From a virus: a stretch of DNA of 53,292 bases. The notes under the pieces were generated by a model that was not told where the DNA came from, searched no databases, and worked only from the letters and a program-made list of their open reading frames with translations. The DNA is taken from positions 1 through 53,292 of IMG/VR virus record IMGVR_UViG_3300032093_000188; one strand, 5' to 3'. The translations under genes were made by a program, and so were the position numbers. Positions 7,520 to 14,378 of this stretch are shown here, piece by piece. Every line of letters starts with the position of its first letter. Position 1 is the stretch's first letter.

Positions 7520-7963
7520 TCACTTGCCCTTGTCCAGTCGTTTATACGCCAATATTTTGCGGCGATTTGCATCGTGCCATTCAACGGGTTCGCCAGTCAA
7601 GCTATTGTTGTAAAATGCGTCGAAGATTTGGCCGTTTTTGATTACTTGCAAGTGTTCTGTTGTGAAAACGAGGTAAGTTCCGCGTTTGAACTTCTGGAAA
7701 TTCTTGAGAACAGGCCGCTTTTTGGGCCAAACGGTTTTTCTCTTCTTACCAAAACCTTTTGTCAAGGCGAGAGCTTCATCCCATGTCATATACTTACGCC
7801 AATAATAGATTTTACGAGCGGGCCAGCCCTTTTTCTCGCGCAATTTTTTGAGTCGGCGCTGAACCGTATAAACTGGCTCGCCCGTGATAAGGGAAACCGC
7901 CACTGTTCCGCAAGAAATGTCGCACTCGGGATAGTCGGCGCGATTAAAGGTTTTAAGTTTCAT
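7520..7963 (-). CDS. hypothetical protein, possible papain-like (C39-like) fold
   Basis: 147 aa from ATG at 7963 (MKLKTFNRADYPECDISCGT). The ordering of an N-terminal Cys in ISCGTVAVSLITG, a later His in FTTEHLQVIKNG and an Asp/Asn in FDAFYNN is that of papain/C39-like cysteine peptidases and inactive relatives. This is a weak motif reading; no peptidase family is claimed. Overlaps the upstream stop by ATGA. Confidence 0.65.
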   Translation of the reverse strand: MKLKTFNRADYPECDISCGTVAVSLITGEPVYTVQRRLKKLREKKGWPARKIYYWRKYMTWDEALALTKGFGKKRKTVWPKKRPVLKNFQKFKRGTYLVFTTEHLQVIKNGQIFDAFYNNSLTGEPVEWHDANRRKILAYKRLDKGK

Positions 7964-8247
7964 AGACCTTGGCCGTTCGCCCATGAAGCGGGAATATCTT
8001 CTCGGGGAATTCCGTTGTCGAGTAAATGCGCCGCTAACCAATGACGCATAAATGCATAAAGATATTCTCGACCTTTGTTTCCAAGAATTTTGCGGCGAAA
8101 GCTTTTGTTTTTCTCGAAACAATTTTCAGCGCGAGTGAGAATATAACTTTCCGCCGAATCATTATCGAAAGTGGCGAAAGTTCGCGCTTCACTAATAACA
8201 ATGTCGGCAACAATACAAGGAACAATGGGCGTCTCGTCTGAAATCAT
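7960..8247 (-). CDS. hypothetical protein (95 aa)
   Basis: Starts MISDETPIVPCIVADIVISE and ends IPASWANGQGL. Begins ~36 nt downstream of the end of the structured RNA. No motif recognised. Confidence 0.7.
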   Translation of the reverse strand: MISDETPIVPCIVADIVISEARTFATFDNDSAESYILTRAENCFEKNKSFRRKILGNKGREYLYAFMRHWLAAHLLDNGIPREDIPASWANGQGL

Positions 8248-8282
8248 AAGACAACTTTGGCCGAAAAAGAAGAAAAGTCAAG

Positions 8283-8911
8283 AAAAAAAATTGCCTTGGC
8301 TAGACTGAGGCTGACGCATTACTAAAGCGTTCCTCATCAGCTTTCGTGTTTAGGAATGGCCTCATACACGCAAGGCAAAATTGTAGAAACCAGAATCCAG
8401 CGGGCAGGCCCATTACTTCCTGCCTTGAGCTATTTACCAGCTACTTGCTACGCGCAGCTTTGGCTGGCTAAATGGACGCCTCGCAACTCAAAATGGTTGC
8501 TCACGACCCAAGTGAACCACTGTATCACCGCTGGATTCTGGTTTCAGAAAATTAGTGTGAATTTTTTTGGTGGCGTTAAGCCTGCCATCGAATCTTTCCA
8601 CGGATTAGGTAACTCACAAACTATTACTAACCAGTCTCAAAAAGACTTGGATGACTATTGCTAGTTTTTATACTTTCGGCATTTTCAAGGCGTAACTCTC
8701 AATAAGCCTACATCTGTTATAAAAACAACACCAATACTTGAACAGATACGATTTCTTGGGTTGGGAGCTTAAGAACGGCAGGGTTTCCACCTGCATAACG
8801 TGTCAAGTTAGATTTTGGGTTCGACTTGCCCTCTCCTTTCGGATTCGTTCTCGGGCCAGATTTTAGGTCTGGCAATTTACTCAAGCATACAACTTGTGAT
8901 TCGTATATGCC
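8283..8911 (-). ncRNA. large ornate structured RNA (~630 nt), family unassigned
   Basis: The only stretch over 300 nt without a credible gene. It contains perfect helices: 8386-8403 with 8528-8545 (18 bp), enclosing hairpins 8403-8408/8419-8424, 8432-8441/8463-8473 (one bulge) and 8483-8487/8496-8500; a nested domain 8291-8298/8371-8378 enclosing 8306-8311/8359-8364, itself enclosing 8314-8317/8327-8330 and 8331-8334/8352-8355; then 8631-8637/8643-8650, 8712-8718/8741-8747, 8778-8782/8790-8794 and 8855-8860/8868-8873. Read on the minus strand, the last helix arm is followed directly by eight U (8283-8290), like an intrinsic terminator, and a TTGACA-17-TAAGTT promoter lies at 8918-8946. Size and complexity recall the phage-associated ROOL and GOLLD RNAs, but I cannot match a consensus. 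One G-U pair would favour the plus strand, so strand is likely rather than certain. Confidence 0.75.
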
Positions 8912-9126
8912 GCCTTAAACTTACGATAGTTCTTATATCCTGTCAAGCCTTTTTCGCTCATTACACGGAAAATGGCGTTAATGGAAACCTTTTGGCGGCG
9001 CATTGTTGAGACTGTTTCGGCCTCAGATTCAGCCATGATTTCGCGTGGGCGTCCTTTGTTAGACCCCCTGCCCTTCGAGAGAATTCGGGCGCGAGCGATT
9101 AGTGTGTTGATTGTGGTTTTGTCCAT
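8881..9126 (-). CDS. hypothetical basic protein, possible HTH (81 aa)
   Basis: Basic protein with a GRPRE motif and a helical segment KVSINAIFRVMSEKGLTGY resembling a small helix-turn-helix. Its 3' end contains the promoter of the structured RNA and its stop lies inside the RNA's predicted 5' end, so a functional link is possible. DNA or RNA binding is inferred only from charge and helix pattern. Confidence 0.65.
   Translation of the reverse strand: MDKTTINTLIARARILSKGRGSNKGRPREIMAESEAETVSTMRRQKVSINAIFRVMSEKGLTGYKNYRKFKAAYTNHKLYA
8918..8946 (-). promoter_or_regulatory. promoter for the structured RNA
   Basis: -35 TTGACA (8941-8946), 17-nt spacer, -10 TAAGTT (8918-8923), inside the 3' end of the upstream gene. 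Predicted start near 8911, just before the first hairpin. Confidence 0.55.
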
Positions 9127-9164
9127 GTTTTTTTGTTTTGTTGTTAAATTTTATGCGGAGCAAA

Positions 9165-9386
9165 CTAATGGATTCCATTGACGACTGACTGTAGCTCAAA
9201 GATTGCGCTTTGCAAGTCTTTTTTGACAAGTTTTGCGGCGTTTGGTTCTTTTTCGTATTTGGCGATTAGTCCGCCGATGAGATAATAAAAGTTCTCCTGC
9301 CAGTCAACGGCATCTGTCGAGCAGTCGATTAGCTGTTGGCGGGGATTGTTTGTGAGGCAGGGTGAGATTCGGTCGATGAGTTTCAT
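9165..9386 (-). CDS. hypothetical protein (73 aa)
   Basis: MKLIDRISPCLTNNPRQQLI start, helical, with ENFYYLIGGLIAKYEKEP and a C-terminal LQSAIFELQSVVNGIH helix. No recognised domain. Confidence 0.7.
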   Translation of the reverse strand: MKLIDRISPCLTNNPRQQLIDCSTDAVDWQENFYYLIGGLIAKYEKEPNAAKLVKKDLQSAIFELQSVVNGIH

Positions 9387-9398
9387 GTTTTTGTAAGG

Positions 9399-9629
9399 TT
9401 AAGCCATTTCGGTGATTGCTTTGTCGAGAAGGTCTTGGGCCGTTTGTAGGGCGTTTTTATTTTCGGTTTTCTTATACTCTTCCATGTTGAACGTAACGCT
9501 TCTGTGTTCGCCATTAGAATAAACAATGACGATTTGAGGATAGTAAGAGCCTTCGTCCCATTTTGTGCTCGGATAAATTTCCCGAATGTTGGTCCAATTG
9601 TAGATTCGGTTGTGGATTTTTAGTTTCAT
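9399..9629 (-). CDS. hypothetical protein (76 aa)
   Basis: ATG at 9629 (MKLKIHNRIYNWTNIREIYP) rather than 9647, to avoid overlap with the upstream gene. Beta-rich first half (YYPQIVIVYSNGEHRSVTF), helical C-terminus. Confidence 0.7.
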   Translation of the reverse strand: MKLKIHNRIYNWTNIREIYPSTKWDEGSYYPQIVIVYSNGEHRSVTFNMEEYKKTENKNALQTAQDLLDKAITEMA

Positions 9630-9630
9630 G

Positions 9631-9816
9631 TTAATCAATTCTAACAAAATCTTCTCCTTCTGTCAAGCTGGAAGTGTCAATTTTTGGGTCGGTTTCGTCG
9701 ATTTCTTCGCCAGCGATGAAACTTTCGGTTTCCCAATAAGGATTCCAGCAACAACCGTCGCCGCAATAGTCGCCGTTGTCAACGTATAGTTCGCAATCGT
9801 GTAAGAGGCTAATCAT
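9631..9816 (-). CDS. small acidic Cys-rich protein (61 aa)
   Basis: Contains a cysteine cluster DYCGDGCCWNPYW and a very acidic C-terminus (GEEIDETDPKIDTSSLTEGE). Possible metal or disulfide site. Unknown function. Confidence 0.65.
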   Translation of the reverse strand: MISLLHDCELYVDNGDYCGDGCCWNPYWETESFIAGEEIDETDPKIDTSSLTEGEDFVRID

Positions 9817-9820
9817 GTGT

Positions 9821-9904
9821 TTATTTTTTAATCAAGAAAAGAACTGGCAACGAGAGGAAACAAAGAAACGCGAGCCAGGTTAGGATTTTGTAGGTTGTTT
9901 GCAT
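9821..9904 (-). CDS. 27-aa single-pass membrane microprotein
   Basis: ATG at 9904, TAA at 9821. Almost the whole product is one hydrophobic helix (ILTWLAFLCFLSLPVLFLI) capped by KK. It fits exactly between its neighbours, supporting a real gene despite its size. Confidence 0.55.
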   Translation of the reverse strand: MQTTYKILTWLAFLCFLSLPVLFLIKK

Positions 9905-9905
9905 G

Positions 9906-10091
9906 TTAGTTAAGATCAATAACCGCTTTGTCGGGAGGTGTCAAGCCATAGTTTTTGTCTTTTGTCGGCAATTTGTTAGTTGCCATTTGAAATAGAGCTA
10001 TGGCAATTATAATGGCGGCCAAAATGCTAAAAATTAGCCAAACAATTGGGCCGAAAATGATCCAGCCAAAGATTTTAGCGAGTTTTTTCAC
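9906..10091 (-). CDS. small membrane protein (61 aa)
   Basis: GTG start at 10091 inside the 3' end of the upstream gene. A long hydrophobic stretch (residues ~8-36, with WLIFSILAAIIIAIALF) forms one or two membrane passes, followed by a soluble tail. Confidence 0.65.
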   Translation of the reverse strand: MKKLAKIFGWIIFGPIVWLIFSILAAIIIAIALFQMATNKLPTKDKNYGLTPPDKAVIDLN

Positions 10092-10224
10092 GTTCGGCGA
10101 TTAGTTTTTGAGCTTCGTTGATGACATCGAGCAAAAAATCATTGAAACGCTTCTCGTCTCCCGTGTTAGCGTCTTTGTTGATGAGGGGCCAGAGGGCGTT
10201 TTGGATGTCTTTTAGGGTGAACAT
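10075..10224 (-). CDS. small helical protein (49 aa)
   Basis: ATG at 10224 encodes MFTLKDIQNALWPLINKDAN and ends in a basic helix; TAA at 10075. Overlaps the downstream GTG start by 17 nt. Confidence 0.6.
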   Translation of the reverse strand: MFTLKDIQNALWPLINKDANTGDEKRFNDFLLDVINEAQKLIAEREKTR

Positions 10225-10225
10225 A

Positions 10226-10375
10226 TTAGTATCGGGCGCGGCAATCAACGTTCGGGCAAACGCCTTGGCTGTGACGGGTGAAATTTAGAGTTGTTCCACA
10301 TTTTCGGCAAAAACCGCAGAATTTGCAGATTTTGCCGAGGTAGTAGAGGAATCGAAGGTGTAGTTTACGAATCAT
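10226..10375 (-). CDS. small zinc-ribbon protein (49 aa)
   Basis: ATG at 10375 (MIRKLHLRFLYYLGKICKFC) chosen over a much longer upstream frame antisense-free of motifs. CKFC/CRKC followed by CPNVDC gives a two-knuckle zinc ribbon, common in small nucleic-acid-binding proteins. Confidence 0.65.
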   Translation of the reverse strand: MIRKLHLRFLYYLGKICKFCGFCRKCGTTLNFTRHSQGVCPNVDCRARY

Positions 10376-10637
10376 AGTTTTGAGCGCGGAGTTCGTCAAG
10401 CATTTTTCTTTTTTCTTGTTCGAGCTTGTTGAGGTCAATGCAGAAAAATTCAGCAAGAAGTTTCTCATTTGTGGTAAAAATAGGAACGTATTCTTCGCTT
10501 CGCCACGGATCATCATTTTCGCACAAAGAACAAATGCGATAGTTTTTCTCGTAGTCAAGCCATTCCAAGAATTCGCCAATTGCTTGGGATTTGTCTTTTA
10601 CGGCGGAAAGTTTGTCGTGTTCGGGGTAGTCTTTCAT
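10365..10637 (-). CDS. hypothetical phage protein (90 aa)
   Basis: Starts MKDYPEHDKLSAVKDKSQAI, then GEFLEWLDYEKNYRICSLCE. This N-terminal pattern recalls a widespread small phage family of unknown function (recalled, not searched). C-terminal coiled helix LNKLEQEKRKMLDELRAQ. Confidence 0.75.
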   Translation of the reverse strand: MKDYPEHDKLSAVKDKSQAIGEFLEWLDYEKNYRICSLCENDDPWRSEEYVPIFTTNEKLLAEFFCIDLNKLEQEKRKMLDELRAQNYDS

Positions 10638-11059
10638 AGCGATAGTGTAGTATGCCAGTATTCTTCAAAGCTGTCAACCAATTTCCAACAATAATCTTTC
10701 TTGCAATCGCTGTTGTAGAGGTATGAGCCGTCTGGAAGGATGAAAGATAGGAAACCGTCTCCAAACCAGTAATAAAGCATTTTAACTTTTCCCCCGAGTG
10801 TTTCTAGTTCGGCACAAGTAAAATGAAATTCGCAAGTTTCATCCGCGAAAGGAACTAACTTGTCTGGGTCATCACTATGACCCCACTCTGGAACAGGTTG
10901 TTTGGGCAATTCTACAACATTTTCGCGCAAATTAAAAGTTGAATAACAGCCGAGAGAATAGTTTGGGCCAATTCGATTTTGGTCGAAAAATAGGTGGCGC
11001 AAATGTTCACCTACGAGATTGGGATTGTCTCGGGCGTCGATGGGGAGATTAAAAGTCAT
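10634..11059 (-). CDS. hypothetical protein (141 aa)
   Basis: Aromatic-rich, beta-type protein (MLYYWFGDGFLSFILPDGSY) beginning MTFNLPIDARDNPNLVGEHL. ATGA-coupled to the next gene. No domain recognised. Confidence 0.75.
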   Translation of the reverse strand: MTFNLPIDARDNPNLVGEHLRHLFFDQNRIGPNYSLGCYSTFNLRENVVELPKQPVPEWGHSDDPDKLVPFADETCEFHFTCAELETLGGKVKMLYYWFGDGFLSFILPDGSYLYNSDCKKDYCWKLVDSFEEYWHTTLSL

Positions 11060-11061
11060 AA

Positions 11062-11763
11062 TTAAAGAGGACTATTTCTATTATTCTCTTCCTCAAGTTC
11101 CACCGAAGCTTTCAACGTGTCAAAATCAAAATCAGCCGCGCCGATTGTTACTTTTGAGGCTTGGCGGTTGCCAATGTGATTTTCGCTCATGGTTTCGTAA
11201 AGCTCCTTAACTAGAGACTTGGAAATTTCGGCGCATCCAAATTTCCACGTTTGGCCGTTGTCTTGGGCGGTGTATTTTTCGCCGCGATGGTTGGTTGTTT
11301 CTACGACTGAAACTGGTTTACATATGGAAAATGGGTATAGACAACCGTTAACAGACCTCACTCCAATACAATATCCATTATTTGAGATTTCGCAATCCAT
11401 CATGGGGCTAGTTTTTCCGCTAACTTCAAGTGCAAGAAAAACATCTTTACAGATATAGGTTTTCTTATCGTGATAATTATAAAAATTCTTACCAATCAGT
11501 TTTTTTGCCTCAATTAATTGAGATTTAATCTCATCAAGGGTGATTGGCTTCTTTTCGTTCATAAAGTTGTCGAGGGCGAGTTGGGCGGCTTCTTTTGAGG
11601 GGTAGTATGTGTTTGATGCGTTATTGTAAGAGTAAACGCCAACGCTTCCATCTTTATTTAGATAAACATCTTTCTCCAAGTGGATGTAATAAGTCCCTCC
11701 GACATTTCTGGCGTGTGGATTTTCTTTAATGCAGGCATTCGGATATTTTCCTTTATTTGTCAT
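11062..11763 (-). CDS. hypothetical protein (233 aa)
   Basis: Starts MTNKGKYPNACIKENPHARN. The N-terminal ~75 residues (GGTYYIHLEKDVYLNKDGSV, YYPSKEAAQLALDNF) look like a small repeat-type domain, followed by a helix and a second globular region. Promoter directly upstream and divergent from the plus-strand gene at 11859. Confidence 0.75.
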   Translation of the reverse strand: MTNKGKYPNACIKENPHARNVGGTYYIHLEKDVYLNKDGSVGVYSYNNASNTYYPSKEAAQLALDNFMNEKKPITLDEIKSQLIEAKKLIGKNFYNYHDKKTYICKDVFLALEVSGKTSPMMDCEISNNGYCIGVRSVNGCLYPFSICKPVSVVETTNHRGEKYTAQDNGQTWKFGCAEISKSLVKELYETMSENHIGNRQASKVTIGAADFDFDTLKASVELEEENNRNSPL

Positions 11764-11771
11764 AGTCCAAC

Positions 11772-11800
11772 ATGATACACATTTTGGGCCGCTTTGTCAA
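11772..11800 (-). promoter_or_regulatory. consensus promoter for the gene starting at 11763
   Basis: -35 TTGACA (11795-11800), 17-nt spacer, -10 TATCAT (11772-11777), 8 nt to ATG. Divergent region 11764-11858. Confidence 0.7.
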
Positions 11801-11847
11801 CAAACTTTTTTTTCTTTTTTGGCGGCAAGGTTTAACTGTTTGAGCTG

Positions 11848-11853
11848 TAATAT
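11848..11853 (+). promoter_or_regulatory. -10 box for the plus-strand gene at 11859
   Basis: TAATAT followed by 5 nt then ATG, the same geometry as the minus-strand promoters. No convincing -35 box. Confidence 0.4.
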
Positions 11854-11858
11854 AGGGC

Positions 11859-12491
11859 ATGGTTCTCGTTTCCCAAGCTCTCCGCCGATTCAAAAAGCTG
11901 CCAAGAGAAATAAAAAACTATTTGCGAGAACTAGACCAAAAATGCCAAAAATATGGCGTAAAATTAATCCTAAGCGGCGGAAAGTCAGTTAATTTTGGCA
12001 GCGGAAGATGTGGCGGATATTTTGACGACGCAAGTAAAATTCTCAAAGTGGCAATCGGCGGAAACGAAGAGAGTATTTTAAGTGTCGCACTCCATGAGGA
12101 GTCGCACCTTGACCAGTGGAAAAACCCGCGCTCAATCTGGCACGATTATAAAACCTATAATGGCTACAACAGATTCTTCCACCACATCAACGGCGGGCGA
12201 ATTTACAAGAAAAAAGAAGCAGTCCAAGCGGCCATTTCTATCGAAAAAGAGTGTGAACAGTTCACCATCAAGAAAATAAAAGCAAAATGGCTCGGTTTTG
12301 TCAATTTAGACAAATATATTGCTAATTCTAACTGCTATTTATTCTCCTACTTATATATGGCGGAGACTCGTAAGTGGCCCTCTAAAACTCCTTGTGATCG
12401 CAAGTTTCGCGCTCATTGTCACACAAAATTGTTGAGGAGTTATCGGCAGATTCCTGAAAACCTTCGGGCGGCGTTTGATCGGTATCTTTAA
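11859..12491 (+). CDS. putative zinc metalloprotease with HEESH motif
   Basis: 210-aa plus-strand gene in a minus-strand region. Contains SVALHEESHLDQW around residues 77-89, an HExxH zinc-binding signature, preceded by a helical basic N-terminus (RRFKKLPREIKNYLRELDQK). The second half is Tyr/Lys-rich and unclassified. The HEESHLDQW arrangement resembles other phage-encoded HExxH proteins of unknown substrate. Its last 110 bp run antisense to the gene at 12382-12621. Confidence 0.65.
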   Translation: MVLVSQALRRFKKLPREIKNYLRELDQKCQKYGVKLILSGGKSVNFGSGRCGGYFDDASKILKVAIGGNEESILSVALHEESHLDQWKNPRSIWHDYKTYNGYNRFFHHINGGRIYKKKEAVQAAISIEKECEQFTIKKIKAKWLGFVNLDKYIANSNCYLFSYLYMAETRKWPSKTPCDRKFRAHCHTKLLRSYRQIPENLRAAFDRYL

Positions 12492-12621
12492 TCTTTTGGA
12501 GAATAAAATCATAAACCTCTTTTAGCGCCAAAAAATCGGCTTGAAGTTCTGATACTTCTTTGTTTTGGCTCTTTGAGGAATCAAAGATTTCTAAGAGTTT
12601 TTCAAATGGCGGGAGATTCAT
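12382..12621 (-). CDS. hypothetical helical protein (79 aa)
   Basis: Starts MNLPPFEKLLEIFDSSKSQN with a coiled region EVSELQADFLALKEVYDFIL and a hydrophilic tail lying antisense to the plus-strand gene. Support comes from a correctly spaced promoter just upstream and a terminator closing the preceding unit. Confidence 0.6.
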   Translation of the reverse strand: MNLPPFEKLLEIFDSSKSQNKEVSELQADFLALKEVYDFILQKIKDTDQTPPEGFQESADNSSTILCDNERETCDHKEF

Positions 12622-12626
12622 TCTTT

Positions 12627-12655
12627 ATCTTCGCCCCAAGATAACAAATAGTCAA
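12627..12655 (-). promoter_or_regulatory. promoter for the gene starting at 12621
   Basis: -35 TTGACT (12650-12655), 17-nt spacer, -10 GAAGAT (12627-12632), 5 nt to ATG. Weak -10 but same geometry. Confidence 0.4.
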
Positions 12656-12656
12656 C

Positions 12657-12685
12657 AAAAAAACCCTCACCTTTTCGGGCGAGGG
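12657..12685 (-). terminator. intrinsic terminator after the holin-like gene
   Basis: Stem 12678-12685 with 12664-12671 (8 bp including one G-U), 6-nt loop CGAAAA, followed by seven U (12657-12663). The clearest Rho-independent terminator in the window. Confidence 0.85.
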
Positions 12686-12710
12686 CTAATTGGTTAGGGT
12701 TAAAGGGCGA

Positions 12711-12890
12711 TTACTTTTTCTTGAAATTCAGGGCCAAATAGTTGACTACTTTCGCAATCTTAGCAACCCATCCATTATCCTTGTCAGAGGGCGTAAGGTT
12801 GGCTACGAGAGAGGCTACGGTAACAACGCCTGTAACAATGGCAATAAGAGTTTCTGAATTTTCAGTTAGGAATTTGATTGTGTCGTTCAT
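12711..12890 (-). CDS. holin-like small membrane protein (59 aa)
   Basis: ATG at 12890 encodes MNDTIKFLTENSETLIAIVT; one membrane helix (residues ~14-32, TLIAIVTGVVTVASLVANL) is followed by TPSDKDNG and an amphipathic second helix with KVVNYLALNF. This short layout resembles small phage proteins often annotated as holins, which open the inner membrane for endolysin. It ends just before an intrinsic terminator. The holin role is inference from size and topology only. Confidence 0.6.
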   Translation of the reverse strand: MNDTIKFLTENSETLIAIVTGVVTVASLVANLTPSDKDNGWVAKIAKVVNYLALNFKKK

Positions 12891-12919
12891 AAGAGAAGGT
12901 CTTTCTCCCCTATATTACA

Positions 12920-13051
12920 CTAGAATTTCTTAAATTCCGCCCATGCTTTTCTTTTGTTTTGGCGTATATTTTGGGCCGTTTTGGTTTTTTGTGGGCCATT
13001 CCACCACCAGTAGAGGAAGCTAATGACTGACCAGTAGAGAAGTTTTAGCAT
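12920..13051 (-). CDS. small membrane-associated protein (43 aa)
   Basis: ATG at 13051 gives MLKLLYWSVISFLYWWWNGP, an aromatic hydrophobic helix, then a strongly basic tail. Positioned directly upstream of the holin-like gene; a lysis role is possible but unproven. Confidence 0.55.
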   Translation of the reverse strand: MLKLLYWSVISFLYWWWNGPQKTKTAQNIRQNKRKAWAEFKKF

Positions 13052-13063
13052 TTTGGGCCGAAA

Positions 13064-13474
13064 TTAGTCGGTGTATTCTACATCGTGGATGTTCCCCTTG
13101 ACTACAACCCTTTTCCAAACTCTTGCGTCCATATCCAAGAGCGCTTGGTCATCGTGATTCTTTGTTGATCTACAAACAAATGATCCTTCGTTCCAAATTA
13201 CTTCTGATTCATATGATGGGTCGTTTGTCGCTATCAAAATATCACCACGATAGATTTTTCTACCTTTAATGTCGAAATAACCAGTCCACGGTTCCACAAT
13301 ATAATTTCTAGAATCGAGCGTCTCAATAGAGACGCCCCAATCTCCGCTAAAAACAATTTCTACAATCTTGCCATCTGGCCGCAAAACAAATTCACTCGTT
13401 GTTCGCTGATTGGAGGGCCAAGATGGGGAGTTGGTGTAAAGATTGTGAGATTTGCTAAAGATTCTAAAATTCAT
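13064..13474 (-). CDS. hypothetical protein, YopX-like character (136 aa)
   Basis: The C-terminal half contains WTGYFDIKGRKIYRGDILI and VIWNEGSFVCRS, the pattern of YopX-family phage proteins (TGLkDknGkeIyeGDil, V.w..g.f). YopX proteins are common in phages with unknown molecular function. Overlaps the upstream gene by 4 nt. Confidence 0.7.
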   Translation of the reverse strand: MNFRIFSKSHNLYTNSPSWPSNQRTTSEFVLRPDGKIVEIVFSGDWGVSIETLDSRNYIVEPWTGYFDIKGRKIYRGDILIATNDPSYESEVIWNEGSFVCRSTKNHDDQALLDMDARVWKRVVVKGNIHDVEYTD

Positions 13475-13779
13475 GGTTTCTCAAAAATAAAATACGCCTC
13501 ATACGTTTCACAATATGCTGGCTTGTCGTAGGTTACTTTCCATCCAACCTTACGATAGGTTTCTTCAATGTCTAGCCATTTGTTGGCGAAAATTTGTTCT
13601 CGAAAAGCGGCGGGATTGTCCATTCCAGCACAAGCTTCTTTTAGGATTTCGTCTTGAAGGATTTTGGCCGATTTTCCACTAAGTTTTTGGCAAATTAGCT
13701 TGTTTGTTACCTCGATAATGCATGGCGGAATATCGGGCCGAATAGGCTTGGCTTCTTCTGGAGAGATTGGCTTAATCAT
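13471..13779 (-). CDS. hypothetical protein (102 aa)
   Basis: Begins MIKPISPEEAKPIRPDIPPC and continues IIEVTNKLICQKLSGKSAKI, a pattern I recall from small conserved phage proteins. Helical middle, aromatic C-terminus. ATGA-coupled on both sides. Confidence 0.75.
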   Translation of the reverse strand: MIKPISPEEAKPIRPDIPPCIIEVTNKLICQKLSGKSAKILQDEILKEACAGMDNPAAFREQIFANKWLDIEETYRKVGWKVTYDKPAYCETYEAYFIFEKP

Positions 13780-14192
13780 CGCTTTTGTTCTGGTTCCGAA
13801 TAATACACATCAACAAAATACGGCTTACCTTTGATAAAGTCAAGCGCGTCTTGTCTTTTTTCTACATACAAGTCGAGAACGGGAACATCGCGGCCCATTT
13901 CTCGGGCAGCTTTTCTTGTGCGCAGGGCCGAGCCCGTGTCAACCACACTGCCTTTAATGCCAAACTCTGGAATCTCAACCTTTGTATAATAGGGAAAGTC
14001 TTTGGGATCAGCGGCGATTGTTTTGTAGGAAATCAGGGGTTCACCTGTTGAAGTAAACCCACGACGAGTCCAGCCATCTTCCGCTTTCCAGTAAACCGTA
14101 AGGCGAACAGTCTTTTTATTCGGCGGAAGGTTGGGTTTTGGGGCGCTACAAGAACAAATTAGAGCGGCCAAAAGAAAAAGAAACGGTTTCAT
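13776..14192 (-). CDS. lipoprotein with a 3D (double-psi beta-barrel) domain
   Basis: N-terminal signal peptide with lipobox (MKPFLFLLAALICSC) predicts an exported lipoprotein of the cell envelope. The mature part has the 3D-domain hallmarks: KTIAADPKDFPYYTKVEIPE, then GSVVDTGSALR and a final Asp-containing strand VPVLDLYVEKRQDA. The 3D domain occurs in MltA-type lytic transglycosylases and in resuscitation factors, so peptidoglycan cleavage during lysis or entry is a reasonable inference. 138 aa, much shorter than MltA. Lies 0.9 kb upstream (in transcription order) of the holin-like gene. Confidence 0.75.
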   Translation of the reverse strand: MKPFLFLLAALICSCSAPKPNLPPNKKTVRLTVYWKAEDGWTRRGFTSTGEPLISYKTIAADPKDFPYYTKVEIPEFGIKGSVVDTGSALRTRKAAREMGRDVPVLDLYVEKRQDALDFIKGKPYFVDVYYSEPEQKR

Positions 14193-14377
14193 GCGTCGTT
14201 CGATTTGTCGTTTTCAACCAAAAAGCGTTGGAGTTCTTTAGTTTCGGCGGTTCCTTGTAGAATGTTTTCACAAATTCCAGCCAATTTTGCGAGGTCGCCA
14301 AACAAAAGACGCTTGCAATGTTCGGTTTCATAGTGCCACTGGTAAAGGGCGGCTTGTTGGAGGTCTTGGAAGGTCAT
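14189..14377 (-). CDS. hypothetical helical protein (62 aa)
   Basis: MTFQDLQQAALYQWHYETEH start; all helical with one HCKRLL patch. Overlaps the lipoprotein start by 4 nt. Unknown. Confidence 0.65.
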   Translation of the reverse strand: MTFQDLQQAALYQWHYETEHCKRLLFGDLAKLAGICENILQGTAETKELQRFLVENDKSNDA

Positions 14378-14378
14378 A

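Noticed and set aside
8319-8345. CTGATGAG on the minus strand, the hammerhead ribozyme core
   Set aside because: The GAAA box and stems I and III are not in the required order, so it is likely chance.
8356-8664. 102-codon plus-strand frame
   Set aside because: It crosses the strongest RNA helices, has Trp/Cys/Gln-rich composition unlike the other genes, and no neighbour spacing or promoter supports it.
8750-8850. tRNA-like pieces on the plus strand (7-nt loop GTTTCCA, GGGTTCGACTTGCCC)
   Set aside because: No acceptor stem can be formed and the spacing is wrong; treated as parts of the structured RNA.
8283-8911. group I or group II intron
   Set aside because: It does not interrupt a gene, and I see no domain V hairpin or recognisable P3-P7 core.
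8815-9009. 64-codon plus-strand frame
   Set aside because: Mostly antisense to the gene at 8881-9126 and to the structured RNA, with no protein-like pattern.
12742-12933. 63-codon plus-strand frame
   Set aside because: Antisense to the holin-like gene, which has a terminator and a membrane helix in the right place.
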